NCBI GenBank assembly: GCA_023954415.1
Contig: JAMLIB010000004.1
Location: 124,001-188,000, forward strand
Source: Trueperaceae bacterium
GTDB taxonomy: Bacteria > Deinococcota > Deinococci > Deinococcales > Trueperaceae
Length of the DNA stretch: 64,000 nucleotides
Reading direction: 5' to 3'
Notes under the pieces: model-generated
Told to the model about the DNA's origin: nothing
Database searches by the model: none
What the model saw: only the letters and a program-made list of their open reading frames with translations
Position numbers and translations under genes: made by a program
Shown: piece after piece, positions 32,593 to 41,046 of the stretch
Layout of the letters: each line of letters opens with the position of its first letter
Position numbering within the stretch: the first letter of the stretch is position 1

Positions 32593-35400
32593 ATGAAGAA
32601 GCTACTCATCACGCTCCTGGCGGCGATCACGGCCAGCGGCGCCTTCGCTCAGTACTCGTTCCCGGACATCCCGGCGAACCACTGGGCCGGCGACGCCGTC
32701 GACCGCATCTCCGACCTCGGCATCGTCATCGGCTTCCCCGACGGAACCTTCCGTGGCAACGAAGCCTTCACGCGTTACCAAGCCGCTCTCGTTGTCAGCC
32801 GCCTGCTTGACGTCATCAATGACAACCTCAACTCGGCGCTAGCGCTCACCCAGGCTGACGTCGACTCGCTGCGCAACGCCGTGCAAGAGCTTGCCTCCGA
32901 CGTCGCTGCCCAAGGCGTGAGGCTGTCCGCCGCCGAGAGCGCCATCGCTGGCCTCTCCGACGACGTGACCGCCAACTCCGCTCGTATCGACGACCTGGAA
33001 GCGGCCCTCGCCGCTAACAACGGTGGCATCGATCCGGCGGTACTCCGCGATCTGCAGAACCAGATCGCCTCGCAGCGTGTCGCCCTCGACACGGCGCAGG
33101 CCCAGGCCGACGCCGCTGCCGCGCGCGCCGACGCCGCGTACAGCCTGGCCAACCAGGCCAACACGCTCGGTCGCCAGAACGCCGACGACATCGCTGCCCT
33201 CAACCGCGCCCTTCAGCTCCTCCAGGCTGACGTGGCCGGCCTCAAGGGTGGCTCCTCGTCCGCCGGCGGCGCCCCGGTCGATCTCTCGGCCGTGAACAGT
33301 GCCATCGAGCGCAACCGCTCGGACATCGCGAACATCCGCGAGTTCGTCCTCCTCATCCGCAGCAACCAGATCGCCATTCGCGACCGCGTCTCGGCCCTGG
33401 AAGCTTCGGACGCCGCCCAGAACGCCGCCATCGCGGACCTGCAGGGTCGCGTCGCCGCGCTCGAAGAGAACCCCCTCGGGATCTCCGGCAGCATCTCGGT
33501 CACGTACTTCGTCGGCCGCGTCATCGGCCAGGAGTTCGACGTCGACCGCGCTTACGGCCTGAACAGCCTGCGCAACATGGGCGCGTCGGTCTTCTCGTCC
33601 GGCGCAGCTGAACTCGACGGCGACCGCTCGGGCACCCGCAACTACCGCACGGAAGTCGGCGAAGTCGCCCAGGATCGTCACGACATCGAGCACACCCCGG
33701 GTGCGGCCACCGCCGTCTTGAACCTGAGCTTCGCTGCGAAGTTCGGCTTCGATGGTGAGGGCAGCCCGAACAAGCTCAACAGCTTCAGCGGCGTGCTTTC
33801 GATCGCCATGGATTCCCAGCGCGTCACGGGCCCCATCGTCTCCGGCTCCGAACCCCTGCTCAACTGGTTCGAGATCCGCAACTTCATGACGACGTTCGAA
33901 CCCATCGGCGCCGTGCCGCTTACCTTCGCGTTCGGCACGAACGTCGAGACGAGCTTCACCCCGTACGTCGTCGGCACGGATGACCCGGGCTTCGTCGCTA
34001 CCATCGGCGCCCCGAGCTTCCTCGCCTTCCTCAACCCTGGCATCACGGCCGTCTACGTCAGCAGGAACGACTCCACGGACGTGAACTACAACCAGGAGTG
34101 GTACGGCAACTACCTGCGCGGCGCCCGCCTCACGGTCAGCCCCCTCGAGGGCCTGACGCTCGGCGGTAGCTTCGCCCAGTACGCCGAACGCGCTGGCGAC
34201 AAGGACGACTACCTCGCCGACAACCAGCAGATCACGGTCTGGGGCGTCGACGGCAGCCTCTCGCTGTCCATCTTCGACCTCGGCTTCGAGTGGGCCAACG
34301 GCTCCGGCGGCGCGACCGCCGAGTCGGTCCTCTACGCCACGCTCGACGTCGATACCGCCGGCATCCCCATCCTCTCGAGCCTTGGCGCCAACTACCGCGA
34401 CATCAGCGATGCCTGGACTGCCAACGGCTACGACCTCGGCGCTGACGCCTCGGGCTTCCCGTTCGCGGAAGACCAGAGCGGCTTCGGCGTGAACGCTGGC
34501 CTCAGCCTGTTCATCGTCGACCTGAGCGCGTACTTCGACTCCTACGGCACGGTCGCTGGTGACAGCGCCATGTCCTTCGGCGTCGACGCCACGGCCAACC
34601 TGTTCGCGGGCTTCAGCCTCGGCGGCTGGTACCACTCGGCCTCCGTCAACGGTACGACCGTCGACGACCTCCGCACGTTCGTCGATGCGAGCGAGGCCGC
34701 TGTGGCCCTTGCCGGCACCGACATCGAGCGCGACAACAACTACAACACCGGCTTCGGCGTCACGCTCAAGCACGACGGCGCCGCTGCCAACGCCCTCATC
34801 AAGGGCCTGAACATCTCGGCGGGCTACTCGCAGACCGAGGCGGACTTCAGCAAGACGACCCTGTTCGTCGATGCCGACTACGCGCTCAACGTCTCGATCC
34901 TCTCGCTGACCCCGTACGTCGGCTACCGCATGGTCAACGACGCCGATGCCGGCACGGATGACACCACCACGCTCCGCGTTGGTACGGGTCTCTCCACCAC
35001 GCCGCTCGACGTCTACACCAAGCCCAGCCTGGTCGCGGCGGTCAACTACCGCACGACGGATCACAGCGATGCCGCCGTCTACACGGCGAGCGAGCTGCAG
35101 TGGAGCGTTGGCCTCGTCCTGAACGAGTTCATCTTCGACCACAGCAAGCTCACCGCGAAGTACGGCAGCTGGACGGGCACCAACATCAACAACGCGACGA
35201 ACACTCGCGGCGCTGGTGACGGGGCCACGGACATCAGCGCTGGTGACGTCAACGGCACCGGCACGCAGTCCGTCTCCGGCTACGAACTCATCTGGAACTA
35301 CTACGACCTCGAGTTCGCGTACGGCACCTACCAGAACGACAACAACGGTGTCGGCTCCTCGGCTCAGGCCTTCCAGATCAGCTACACCGTCACCTTCTAA
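32593..35400 (+). CDS. slpA: SlpA-type S-layer/outer-membrane protein (SLH, coiled coil, beta-barrel)
   Basis: A 935-residue exported protein. Signal peptide MKKLLITLLAAITASGAFA is followed by one SLH domain (about 21-70: YSFPDIPANHWAGDAVDRISDLGIVIGFPDGTFRGN...TRYQAALVVSRLL). Next comes a long alpha-helical coiled coil (about 75-300, rich in A, L, Q, D with heptads) and a C-terminal beta-strand-rich domain (about 305-935) ending in ISYTVTF, with the terminal phenylalanine of outer-membrane barrels. This is the plan of Deinococcus/Thermus SlpA, which tethers the outer envelope to the cell-wall polymer through SLH. Codon use is more biased than in neighbours and the promoter and terminator are strong, as expected for one of the most abundant proteins. 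Confidence 0.93.
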   Translation: MKKLLITLLAAITASGAFAQYSFPDIPANHWAGDAVDRISDLGIVIGFPDGTFRGNEAFTRYQAALVVSRLLDVINDNLNSALALTQADVDSLRNAVQELASDVAAQGVRLSAAESAIAGLSDDVTANSARIDDLEAALAANNGGIDPAVLRDLQNQIASQRVALDTAQAQADAAAARADAAYSLANQANTLGRQNADDIAALNRALQLLQADVAGLKGGSSSAGGAPVDLSAVNSAIERNRSDIANIREFVLLIRSNQIAIRDRVSALEASDAAQNAAIADLQGRVAALEENPLGISGSISVTYFVGRVIGQEFDVDRAYGLNSLRNMGASVFSSGAAELDGDRSGTRNYRTEVGEVAQDRHDIEHTPGAATAVLNLSFAAKFGFDGEGSPNKLNSFSGVLSIAMDSQRVTGPIVSGSEPLLNWFEIRNFMTTFEPIGAVPLTFAFGTNVETSFTPYVVGTDDPGFVATIGAPSFLAFLNPGITAVYVSRNDSTDVNYNQEWYGNYLRGARLTVSPLEGLTLGGSFAQYAERAGDKDDYLADNQQITVWGVDGSLSLSIFDLGFEWANGSGGATAESVLYATLDVDTAGIPILSSLGANYRDISDAWTANGYDLGADASGFPFAEDQSGFGVNAGLSLFIVDLSAYFDSYGTVAGDSAMSFGVDATANLFAGFSLGGWYHSASVNGTTVDDLRTFVDASEAAVALAGTDIERDNNYNTGFGVTLKHDGAAANALIKGLNISAGYSQTEADFSKTTLFVDADYALNVSILSLTPYVGYRMVNDADAGTDDTTTLRVGTGLSTTPLDVYTKPSLVAAVNYRTTDHSDAAVYTASELQWSVGLVLNEFIFDHSKLTAKYGSWTGTNINNATNTRGAGDGATDISAGDVNGTGTQSVSGYELIWNYYDLEFAYGTYQNDNNGVGSSAQAFQISYTVTF

Positions 35401-35439
35401 GGTACGGTCAGCAGGACCGGCGTGAGCCGGAAGTAGTAC

Positions 35440-35470
35440 GAGGCCCCGCGCAAGCGGGGCCTCGCTTTCG
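35440..35470 (+). terminator. intrinsic terminator after slpA
   Basis: A 10-bp perfect stem GAGGCCCCGC (35440-35449) with 35454-35463 closes a GCAA tetraloop and is followed by GCTTTCGTTT. It begins 40 bases after the slpA stop. Confidence 0.88.
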
Positions 35471-35483
35471 TTTGGTCAACGGC

Positions 35484-36377
35484 TCAGGCCAGAACGCGCA
35501 AGGCGCGAGGGTGCAGCACCACCTCGTACGTGGCGGCCGCGGGAAGCAGCTCCCCGTCGGCGTGTGCCGGGCGTGCCTCGGCCCACTCCGCCCGCACTTG
35601 GCTGCCCCTGACCAGCTTGACCGCCGGATGATCCAGGTGCTTGGCCCGCATGACCTTGGGTAGCAAGCCGAGCGCGCCGAGCATCCCCAGCTTCCCGGCG
35701 ATCACGACGTCGAGCAGGCCGTCGTCCGGACGCGCTTCGGGCGCGAACACGAAACTGCCGCCGGAGCGCGGCCCGTTCTGCGACGTGACGAGCAGGCAAG
35801 GACCGTCGTGGACGAGCGCTCCGTCGACGAACACGCGAGCGTGCGGCTCGCGCAGGTGCCCCAGCGCGCCGAGCACGGAGTAGAGGTAGCCGGAGAGGCC
35901 TCTCAGGAAGCTCGGCGAGGTCTTGACGCGCTCCGCGACCTCGGCGTCGAGGCCTGTGCCGACGGCGTTGAAGAACGGCTCTCCGTTCACGGTCCCGAAG
36001 TCGACCAGCCGCGGCTTCGCGGCGAGCAGGCGCTCCAGCGCGCCCGGAAGGTCGTCCCGCGCCAGGCCGAGGCTGAACGCGAAGTCGTCGCCGGAGCCGA
36101 GGGGCAGGACGCCCAACGCGCGACCGCCCGCCGGGTCACCGGCGGTGCCGGCCTGCAGCAGCCCCTTGGCCACCTCGTGGACGGTCCCGTCGCCTCCGAT
36201 GGCGACGACGACCGAGCCGGGGGGCGTGGCGGCGGCGAGCTCCGTCGCGTGCCCCGCGCACCTCGTCGTGTGCAGCGTGTACGGCACGCCGCGCTCGTCG
36301 AGGAGCGCGAGCGCCGCCGCCAGGGCGGCCTTGGCGCGGCCTTTGCCCGCGGCAGGGTTGAAGACGAGCTGCAGCAC
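35484..36377 (-). CDS. diacylglycerol/lipid kinase family protein
   Basis: A 297-residue DAGK-catalytic-domain protein (DgkB/YegS/LcbK group). QLVFNPAAGKGRAKAAL forms the first strand and loop, VVAIGGDGTVHEVAKGL is the GGDGT nucleotide motif, and GVLPLGSGDDFAFSLGL matches GTGNDFA with D for N. A C-terminal beta-sandwich (about 140-297) holds the lipid site. It phosphorylates a lipid alcohol, perhaps diacylglycerol, with ATP. The GTG at 36377 gives the conserved start VLQLVFNPAAGKG. Longer in-frame starts add only basic low-complexity residues. A TAGAAT box lies 11 nt upstream. Confidence 0.88.
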   Translation of the reverse strand: MLQLVFNPAAGKGRAKAALAAALALLDERGVPYTLHTTRCAGHATELAAATPPGSVVVAIGGDGTVHEVAKGLLQAGTAGDPAGGRALGVLPLGSGDDFAFSLGLARDDLPGALERLLAAKPRLVDFGTVNGEPFFNAVGTGLDAEVAERVKTSPSFLRGLSGYLYSVLGALGHLREPHARVFVDGALVHDGPCLLVTSQNGPRSGGSFVFAPEARPDDGLLDVVIAGKLGMLGALGLLPKVMRAKHLDHPAVKLVRGSQVRAEWAEARPAHADGELLPAAATYEVVLHPRALRVLA

Positions 36378-36388
36378 GTTCGCGCTAG

Positions 36389-36426
36389 ATTCTACACGTC
36401 GGGCAGGGCGGGGACGGCGGTACACT
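36389..36426. promoter_or_regulatory. divergent -10 boxes (lipid kinase / GlmU-like gene)
   Basis: On the minus strand TAGAAT (36394-36389) ends 11 nt before the kinase GTG. On the plus strand TACACT (36421-36426) ends 6 nt before the ATG at 36433. The whole intergenic space is 55 bases. Confidence 0.4.
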
Positions 36427-36432
36427 CGCCGC

Positions 36433-37098
36433 ATGTTCGACCCCTCCCAGCTCTTCGACATCACGCGCCTGCCGGCGGAACTGGCCGACCTGTTGGACTG
36501 CGAGCTTGCCTGGGAGGCTCTCGCGCGCTTGGACGCGCTAGGGGAGCGCATAGGCAACGAGCGCCTCGGCAGCGTTCATCCGACGGCCGTGGTGGAAGGC
36601 CCGCTGACCATCCGGGAAGGGGCCGAGGTCGGCCCGCACGCGTACCTGACGGGGCCGGTCTACCTGTTCCCCGGGGCGAAGGTGGGCCACGGCGCCTTCC
36701 TCCGCGGCCCCGTGGTGTTGGGGCCCGGCGCGCACGTGGGCCACGCCACGGAGGTGAAGCGGTCCGTGTTCCTCGGCGGGGCGAAGGCGCCGCACTTCAA
36801 CTACGTCGGCGACAGCGTCGTCGGCCACGACGTCAACCTCGGCGCCGGCGTCAAGCTCGCGAACTTCAAGACGTTCGGAAGCGCCATCAGCGTGGGCGGC
36901 GCGGCCACAGGGCTGCGCAAGCTGGGCTCCATCCTGGGAGACGGCGTGAGCATCGGCTGCAACGCCGTCCTGGCGCCCGGGACGGTCGTCGGACCCCGCA
37001 CGATCATCTACCCGGGGGCCTCGGCGGGCGGCATCGTGCCGGGAGACAGCGTGGTCAAGTACCGCTCCGAGCTGGAGATCGCCCCGAGGCGCGCTTGA
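36433..37098 (+). CDS. left-handed beta-helix acetyltransferase, GlmU C-domain-like
   Basis: A 221-residue protein with hexapeptide repeats from about residue 45 (VHPTAVVEGPLTIREGAEVGPHAYLTGPVYLFPGAKVG...). APHFNYVGDSVVGHDVNLGAGVKLANFK matches the acetyl-CoA-binding segment of GlmU (normally AKHLxYIGDAxVGxxVNIGAGTI), including the catalytic-His neighbourhood. It lacks the N-terminal uridylyltransferase domain, so it resembles a free-standing GlmU acetyltransferase half. It probably acetylates a sugar-1-phosphate or another sugar; the acceptor is unknown. The first 40 residues are a helical cap (PSQLFDITRLPAELADLLD). Start fixed by the TACACT box 6 nt before the ATG. Confidence 0.8.
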   Translation: MFDPSQLFDITRLPAELADLLDCELAWEALARLDALGERIGNERLGSVHPTAVVEGPLTIREGAEVGPHAYLTGPVYLFPGAKVGHGAFLRGPVVLGPGAHVGHATEVKRSVFLGGAKAPHFNYVGDSVVGHDVNLGAGVKLANFKTFGSAISVGGAATGLRKLGSILGDGVSIGCNAVLAPGTVVGPRTIIYPGASAGGIVPGDSVVKYRSELEIAPRRA

Positions 37099-37111
37099 CG
37101 GCGGTGGCGAC

Positions 37112-37825
37112 CTGATCCCGCTGCGAGACCGGAACCCGCGCAGCGCCCTGCCGTACGTCACGTGGGCGCTGGTGGTGGCGAACGTCGTCGTCTACCTTTA
37201 CCAGGCCTCGCTCGGCACCGGGCTGGCGGGCCTACGCTTCGTGTTCGACAACGGCTTCGTGCCGGCGCGCCTGGTGGCCGAGCCGCTCGCCGCGTGGCCC
37301 ACGCTGGTCACGTACGCGTTCCTGCACGGGGGCCTGGCGCACCTGCTCGGGAACATGCTCTTCCTGTTCGTCTTCGGCGATAACGTCGAGGACAGGCTCG
37401 GTCACCTGCGCTACGCGCTCTTCTACGCCGGCGGCGCGGCGATCGCCGCGCTCGTGCACGGCCTCCTCGGCGGCGACCCCCGCACCCCGCTCGTCGGCGC
37501 CTCGGGCGCCATAAGCGCCGTCCTGGGCGCTTACATAGTCATCTACCCCCAGCAGCGCGTGCAGACCCTCATCCCGGGCCTCATCGCCCCGTGGCTGTTC
37601 CTCAGGCTCTTCTCCCGGCAAGCGCCCTGGTACGCGCCGTGGCTGCCGGCCTGGGCGTACATCGGCTTCTGGGCCGCCATGCAGGGGCTGTCGGTGCTGA
37701 CGGACGGCAGCTCGACCGGCGAGGGCGTCGCGTGGTGGGCGCACATTGGCGGCTTCGCCTTCGGGATGACGGTGGCCAACGTGAACGCCCGCCGCGAACG
37801 GCGGGCGGACGTGCCTGGGGTCTGA
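37112..37825 (+). CDS. rhomboid family intramembrane serine protease, probable CTG start
   Basis: A 237-residue six-helix membrane protein of the rhomboid family. The catalytic Ser is in LVGASGAISAVLGAYI, the catalytic His in WWAHIGGFAFGMTV, and HLLGNMLFLFVFGDNVEDRLG is the helix-2 motif. Bacterial and plant homologues begin MIPLRDxNP. The frame here reads LIPLRDRNPRSALPYVTWALVVANV starting with CTG at 37112, with no ATG, GTG or TTG in frame before the GTG at 37172 inside helix 1. The CTG is therefore my preferred start, 13 bases after the preceding stop. GGCGGTGG just upstream is a poor ribosome site. Confidence 0.82.
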   Translation: MIPLRDRNPRSALPYVTWALVVANVVVYLYQASLGTGLAGLRFVFDNGFVPARLVAEPLAAWPTLVTYAFLHGGLAHLLGNMLFLFVFGDNVEDRLGHLRYALFYAGGAAIAALVHGLLGGDPRTPLVGASGAISAVLGAYIVIYPQQRVQTLIPGLIAPWLFLRLFSRQAPWYAPWLPAWAYIGFWAAMQGLSVLTDGSSTGEGVAWWAHIGGFAFGMTVANVNARRERRADVPGV

Positions 37826-37839
37826 TCCCGGCTGGGCGC

Positions 37840-38373
37840 TCAGTTGGCCGGCTCGATCAACCCGTAATCGCCGTCGTCGCGCAGGTAGATGACGCTGACG
37901 AGGTCGGTCTCGACGTTGCGGAAGAGGAAGAAACCGTGGCCTAGCGCCTCCATCTGGACGGCGGCGTCCTCGGGCGCCATGGGGCGCAGCACGTGGCGCT
38001 TGACGCGCGACACGCGCGGCGCGCGCTCCTCCGCCTCGGTCTCCTCGGGCAGCGGGATGCTCTCGCCGCGCTGCGCGATGAGGCGACCCTTGAAGCGCTT
38101 GAGCTGCCGCTCGAGCTTGGCCATGACGAGGTCGACGGCGGCGTACGTGTCCAGCGCGCGCTCTTCGGCCCGGATGATGCCGCCGGGGACGTTGAGCTGC
38201 ACCTCGACCTTGGCGGGGTTGGCGGCGTTCTCGCTGGTGTCGTAACCCATGACCACGCTGGCGTCGATGATCTGGTCGAAGTAACGATCGAGTCGGGCCA
38301 GCTTGTCCTCGGCGTACTGACGCATGGCGTCGGTCACTTCGATGTTGCGACCCATCAGCTTGTAGATGTTCAT
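37840..38373 (-). CDS. hpf: ribosome hibernation promoting factor, long form
   Basis: A 177-residue long HPF. The N-terminal S30AE domain (1-105) reads MNIYKLMGRNIEVTDAMRQYAEDKLARLDRYFD, then the conserved DLYAAVD-like DTYAAVDLVMAKLERQLKRFKGR. A linker is followed by the dimerisation domain (about 120-177) RVKRHVLRPMAPEDAAVQMEALGHGFFLFRNVET...VIYLRDDGDYGLIEP. It forms 100S ribosome dimers in stationary phase or stress. ATG at 38373 has AAGGGAG 5 nt upstream. Expression from the TGGTAAAAT element about 110 nt upstream leaves a leader of about 100 nt. Confidence 0.97.
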   Translation of the reverse strand: MNIYKLMGRNIEVTDAMRQYAEDKLARLDRYFDQIIDASVVMGYDTSENAANPAKVEVQLNVPGGIIRAEERALDTYAAVDLVMAKLERQLKRFKGRLIAQRGESIPLPEETEAEERAPRVSRVKRHVLRPMAPEDAAVQMEALGHGFFLFRNVETDLVSVIYLRDDGDYGLIEPAN

Positions 38374-38480
38374 GTAGCTCCCTTCGGGCGAACCTACCGC
38401 TCCTGGCAGTAGCCTTCAGGCCGCCTTACCCCCTGGACGCCGGTGGTGGCTGCCGCAGCCGCGCTAGCGCCCGGGAAGTC

Positions 38481-38489
38481 ATTTTACCA
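38481..38489 (-). promoter_or_regulatory. extended -10 promoter of hpf
   Basis: On the minus strand TGGTAAAAT (38489-38481) is an extended -10 (TGnTAnnnT). No good -35 is seen. Transcription would start near 38474, about 100 nt before the hpf ATG. Confidence 0.55.
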
Positions 38490-38585
38490 TCACGCCGCGG
38501 ATCGGCCGGACGTGGCTAGGTGGAGGCCGGTGTCGTGTAGGCCGCGCTAAACCCCACAACCCCGGACGGTGGTATCGTCGTTGAC

Positions 38586-39020
38586 GTGGTGAGTCGGAGC
38601 GAGGCTGTCGGCGGTCGTGCCGCCGATGCGAGTGCAGGGCGCGGCGCGTCTATCAGGCGCTGCGCGGCCGGTTCCGCCATCGAGATCCTTCAGGAGAAGT
38701 GGGTCCTGCACATAGTGCACGCGTTGCTCGGTGGCTCGCGCTGCTTCAACGAGCTGGGGCGCGATGTCGGAGGCTGCAACCCGACCACCCTGGCGCACCG
38801 CCTCGCCCGTCTCGAGGGCGTCGGGGTGATCCGCAAGGAAGTGCTCCACGACGACGCTCACGCCGCCGGCCTGCCGCGCTGCAGCTACGAGCTCACCGAT
38901 GCCGGTAGGGAGCTGCAGGAAGTCATAGACGCCATCCGGGTATGGGCCGTCGCCCATCTCGGAACGTCTGAGCCGAACGGCGATCCCGGTTACTTCGACG
39001 GCGACGCCGGCCGCACCTGA
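38586..39020 (+). CDS. HxlR-family winged-helix transcriptional regulator
   Basis: A 144-residue HxlR-type regulator. After a variable basic N-terminus, the core is RRCAAGSAIEILQEKWVLHIVHALLGGSRCFNELGRDVGGCNPTTLAHRLARLEGVGVIRKE..., with the first Cys conserved in this family as a redox or electrophile sensor, and RCSYELTDAGRELQEVIDAIRVWA at the end. It probably represses a nearby gene in response to aldehyde, quinone or oxidative stress. No clear partner is adjacent: the hpf gene is divergent, about 210 bases away. A TATCGT box ends 7 nt before the GTG at 38586, so the message may be leaderless. Confidence 0.9.
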   Translation: MVSRSEAVGGRAADASAGRGASIRRCAAGSAIEILQEKWVLHIVHALLGGSRCFNELGRDVGGCNPTTLAHRLARLEGVGVIRKEVLHDDAHAAGLPRCSYELTDAGRELQEVIDAIRVWAVAHLGTSEPNGDPGYFDGDAGRT

Positions 39021-39160
39021 CGCTGCCGATCGTAGGCGGCCGCTCCGGCCCGCGCCCCGCCTGTGCTTTGCTCTGAGCCGCGCTTGCCCGGACTAGCGTT
39101 TCCGCGGCCTGAGCCCCCTTACGACCCCTGGCGCTTACTTATCCGTCTAACCCTTGCCGC

Positions 39161-39904
39161 CTAGCGCTTGCCGGGCCTGCCGACCTGCCGCGCCTCGTTC
39201 AACTCGCGCCTCAGGCGTTCGATGCTCGCGCGCAGCTCGCGGTTCTCGTTGCGCAGCGCCTCGTTCTCGCGGATCAGCGACTCGCGCTCGGCCCTGGCGA
39301 GGTGGGCCTGCGCCACCTGGGCCTGCGCGGCGTTGGGCTGCGCGGCGGCCCCGCCCGCCACCACGTCCGAGGACCCCGGCGCGGCGGGTCGCGTGGGGTG
39401 GGGCGGTGGAAGGGGCAGACGCTCCAGCGCCTCCTCCAACACGAGGGTCGTGGCGAGCCGGGGCTGGTCGGCCCGCTTCCGGCCAGAACCGCCCTGCTGC
39501 AGTAGTCGCAGCGCGCGCTCCTTCAGGTTCTTGTCGCCCAGCGGCCGGGGCAGGAGCAGGTCGACCTGTGCCTCTTCCGCTCGCCGCCTCGTGCGTTGCG
39601 AGAGGCCAAGGCCCGCGTCAGCTTCCGTCGTCAGGATGACCGGGACGTGCGCGAGGCGCACGACCCGCTTGACGCGCGAGACGAGCGCGTAGCCGTCCAG
39701 GTCGGGCAGGTCGGCGGCCGCGATGATCAGGTCCGGGGTGTTGGCCTTCAGGTACTCGAGCGCGGCCCTGGCGCTGGCCGCGCGCGCCAGGTGGAAGCGG
39801 GGGTCCGAGAGGAGGACATCCACGAGTTGGAGCTGCAGGTCGTCCGCCTCTGCCACGAGCACGGCGAACGCGGGGCGGTCGCTTGCCATCTCTCCCGCGG
39901 TCAT
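39161..39904 (-). CDS. degenerate receiver-domain protein with C-terminal coiled coil, third gene of the minDE unit
   Basis: A 247-residue protein. Residues 12-125 look like a CheY-type receiver: FAVLVAEADDLQLQLVDVLL, then PDLIIAAADLPDLDGYALVSRVKR and VPVILTTEADAG. Alignment to PDLVLLDVMMPGMDGY places Ala63 where the phosphorylated Asp should be, and Arg replaces the conserved Lys in LLLPRPLGD, so classical phosphotransfer is unlikely. A Pro/Ala-rich linker (about 165-195) follows, then a charged coiled coil (ERESLIRENEALRNENRELRASIERLRREL). It starts 10 bases after the minE stop on the same strand, so it is probably co-expressed with minD-minE and may take part in division-site or polarity control. 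No DNA-binding domain is visible. Confidence 0.8.
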   Translation of the reverse strand: MTAGEMASDRPAFAVLVAEADDLQLQLVDVLLSDPRFHLARAASARAALEYLKANTPDLIIAAADLPDLDGYALVSRVKRVVRLAHVPVILTTEADAGLGLSQRTRRRAEEAQVDLLLPRPLGDKNLKERALRLLQQGGSGRKRADQPRLATTLVLEEALERLPLPPPHPTRPAAPGSSDVVAGGAAAQPNAAQAQVAQAHLARAERESLIRENEALRNENRELRASIERLRRELNEARQVGRPGKR

Positions 39905-39914
39905 GCGCTCTCCC

Positions 39915-40154
39915 TCAGCCGCGCTGGACGGGCAGGTTCGCGACCAGCACGACGCGCTCGCCCTGCTGTTCGACCTTCACGTCGAGGTCGCTGCCGTCGG
40001 AGGGGAAGTACTTCTTGATCACCGTCATGAGCTCGCGCTTCAGCGCGTCCATGTTGCCGGGCGAGAGCTTGGCGCGGTCGTAGGACAGGACGAGCTTCAG
40101 GCGGTCCTTGAGCTGGTCCTTGCTCTTGCGCCTGCCGAAGAGCCCCTGGAACAT
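39915..40154 (-). CDS. minE: cell division topological specificity factor MinE
   Basis: A 79-residue MinE. The N-terminal amphipathic helix and MinD-stimulating segment (MFQGLFGRRKSKDQLKDRLKLVLSYDRAKLSPG) leads into the dimerisation half (MDALKRELMTVIKKYFPSDGSDLDVKVEQQGERVVLVANLPV). Length and motif order are normal. It stimulates MinD ATPase and drives Min oscillation. The ATG overlaps the minD stop by one base (TGATG), implying translational coupling. Confidence 0.95.
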   Translation of the reverse strand: MFQGLFGRRKSKDQLKDRLKLVLSYDRAKLSPGNMDALKRELMTVIKKYFPSDGSDLDVKVEQQGERVVLVANLPVQRG

Positions 40155-40960
40155 CAGTTGCCTCCGAAGAAGCGCCTGAGGGCGGCCAGGAAGCCGGTCG
40201 GCTGGTCGAACGAGGGGTAGGGCACATCCTCGCCGCGGATGCGCTGCGCGATGTCGCGGAAGGCGGCGCCGGCGGCCAGCTTCGGGCTCTCCTCCAACGA
40301 GGCGGGGTTGCCGATGTTGGTGCTGACCAGGATGCGCTCGTCCTCGGGGACGATGCCGATGAGCTTCACACCCAGGATCTCGAGGACGTCGTTCACCTCG
40401 AGCATGTCGCCACGCTTCACCATCTCGGGGCGGAGCCGGTTGACGATCAGCCGGACCTCGGTGATCTCGCGGGCCTCGAGCAGGCCGATGATGCGGTCGG
40501 CGTCGCGGACGCTCGAGACCTCGGGGTTGACGACCACGAGGGCGCCCTGGGCCGCGCTCGCGGCCGTCTGGAAGCCGGACTCGATGCCTGCGGGGCTGTC
40601 GATGAGGACGCGGTCGAAGCCTTCCTCCAGGAGCGCCTGGACGGCGTCCTTCATGCGGTCCTCGGAGAGCGCCGACTTGTCGCGCGTCTGTGAGGCGGCC
40701 AGCAGGTGCAGCGTGTCGACGCGCTTGTCGCGGATGATGGCCTGCCTGAGCTTGCAGCGGCCCTCGAAGACGTCGATCAGGTCGTAGACGACCCGGCCTT
40801 CCAAGCCCATGACGACGTCGAGGTTGCGCAGGCCGACGTCGGTGTCGATGACGCAGACCTTCTCTCCCAAACGCGCCAGCGCCGCGCCGACGTTAGCGGT
40901 GGTGGTGGTCTTGCCTACGCCGCCCTTTCCGGACGTCACCACGATGGCTTTGGCGTTCAC
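40154..40960 (-). CDS. minD: septum site-determining ATPase MinD
   Basis: A 268-residue deviant-Walker ATPase: AIVVTSGKGGVGKTTTTANVGAALA (with the signature Lys), VIDTDVGLRNLDVVMG, VLIDSPAGIESGF and the C-terminal amphipathic membrane helix PTGFLAALRRFFGG. GTG at 40960 is preferred over the upstream ATG at 41002: it has GGAGG 10 nt upstream and gives the conserved beginning. A TATGCT box on the minus strand lies close to 41000. MinC is not upstream; the neighbour there is the converging end of no other min gene but the tail of pcrA. MinD recruits MinC to block off-centre FtsZ rings. Confidence 0.96.
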   Translation of the reverse strand: MNAKAIVVTSGKGGVGKTTTTANVGAALARLGEKVCVIDTDVGLRNLDVVMGLEGRVVYDLIDVFEGRCKLRQAIIRDKRVDTLHLLAASQTRDKSALSEDRMKDAVQALLEEGFDRVLIDSPAGIESGFQTAASAAQGALVVVNPEVSSVRDADRIIGLLEAREITEVRLIVNRLRPEMVKRGDMLEVNDVLEILGVKLIGIVPEDERILVSTNIGNPASLEESPKLAAGAAFRDIAQRIRGEDVPYPSFDQPTGFLAALRRFFGGN

Positions 40961-41046
40961 AGTTTCCGATCCTCCAAGGGGGTTGTTACCTCGGTGGAGC
41001 ATACCACCAGGCTATGAGGGGCCAATGGCTGCGGCCGGTCGCCGCT

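Noticed and set aside
32839..35142. 767-codon antisense frame over slpA
   Set aside because: No motif or signal; it is a by-product of the codon bias of slpA, whose SLH and signal peptide are clear.
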